64,000 nucleotides of DNA, taken from positions 47,188,003-47,252,002 of the forward strand of contig OZ034974.1 in assembly GCA_964030785.1 (NCBI GenBank). The letters are read 5' to 3'. This DNA comes from Siderastrea siderea (Eukaryota > Cnidaria > Anthozoa > Scleractinia > Rhizangiidae). Both the position numbers and the translations under genes were made by a program. The notes beneath the pieces were generated by a model. That model saw only the letters and a program-made list of their open reading frames with translations. It did no database searches and had not been told where the DNA came from. Positions 63,894 to 64,000 of the stretch are shown piece by piece; the first letter of the stretch is position 1; every line of letters begins with the position of its first letter.

Positions 63894-64000
63894 ACAAAGC
63901 GGTTTCAAAAACCTTGCAAAGTACAGTGAAAATTATCCGTATCAAGCACAGATACAATCTTTTCAATCAACATCTTGCTAAAAGATACATAACCAAAACA

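Overview
This window looks like genomic DNA of a marine invertebrate, most likely a cnidarian (an anthozoan is my best guess). It is AT-rich and gene-poor, has GT/AG-bounded exon candidates, and is packed with short inverted-repeat transposons, minisatellites and a tRNA-derived SINE. The clade call is inference; nothing here identifies the species.

The centrepiece is a 17.9-kb Maverick/Polinton virus-like transposon at 33124-51058. It has terminal inverted repeats of about 0.3-0.4 kb whose outermost ~73 bp is itself a hairpin, and it is flanked by an exact 6-bp target duplication (AACATG at 33118-33123 and 51059-51064). The left two thirds is transcribed leftward: PPxY-motif virion protein, penton-like minor capsid protein, small basic protein, major capsid protein, Gly/Lys-rich virion protein, adenain-like protease, zinc-ribbon protein, PLA2-like domain, integrase, BRO-N/nuclease/zinc-finger protein, AT-hook protein and protein-primed DNA polymerase. 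The right part is transcribed rightward from a divergent promoter at about 46.3-46.4 kb: packaging ATPase, collagen-stalked fibre-like protein, a 40-codon micro-ORF and a two-TM protein. A poxvirus VLTF-3-like late transcription factor gene reads inward from the right terminal repeat.

A second, truncated and diverged relative lies at 59298-61911 in the opposite orientation. It keeps one terminus, an intact VLTF3-like gene, the two-TM gene, the micro-ORF, a third small gene and the 3' end of the fibre gene. Comparing the two copies shows which small ORFs are real and where copy 1 is broken by single-base changes. It also supports two start-site motif classes: ATCTAAC plus TATATA touching the ATG of virion genes, and ATAGTAT at the polymerase, VLTF3-like and ATPase genes. 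That arrangement suggests virus-style staged transcription and is the most interesting system in the window.

Left of the Polinton (1-33 kb) is accessory DNA. It holds an intronless RPA-like gene with a CCAAT/TATA promoter inside a dispersed repeat (2.7-6.2 kb, partial second copy at 10.8-11.4 kb). There are several non-autonomous DNA transposons, two of them with exact target duplications. Three compatible exons of an unrecognised host gene lie at 12.2-15.3 kb, interrupted by a 1.6-kb transposon. Satellite-like arrays lie at 15.7-16.5, 20.7-21.7 and 28.7-29.3 kb, and a possible BEN-domain-like host gene lies on the minus strand at 22.0-24.9 kb. Between and after the Polinton copies (51-64 kb) are a SINE fragment, a long inverted repeat, a 145-bp fold-back element with 9-bp duplication, several MITEs, a TTAA-flanked element and an unrecognised ORF cluster. 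Long stretches hold nothing I can support.
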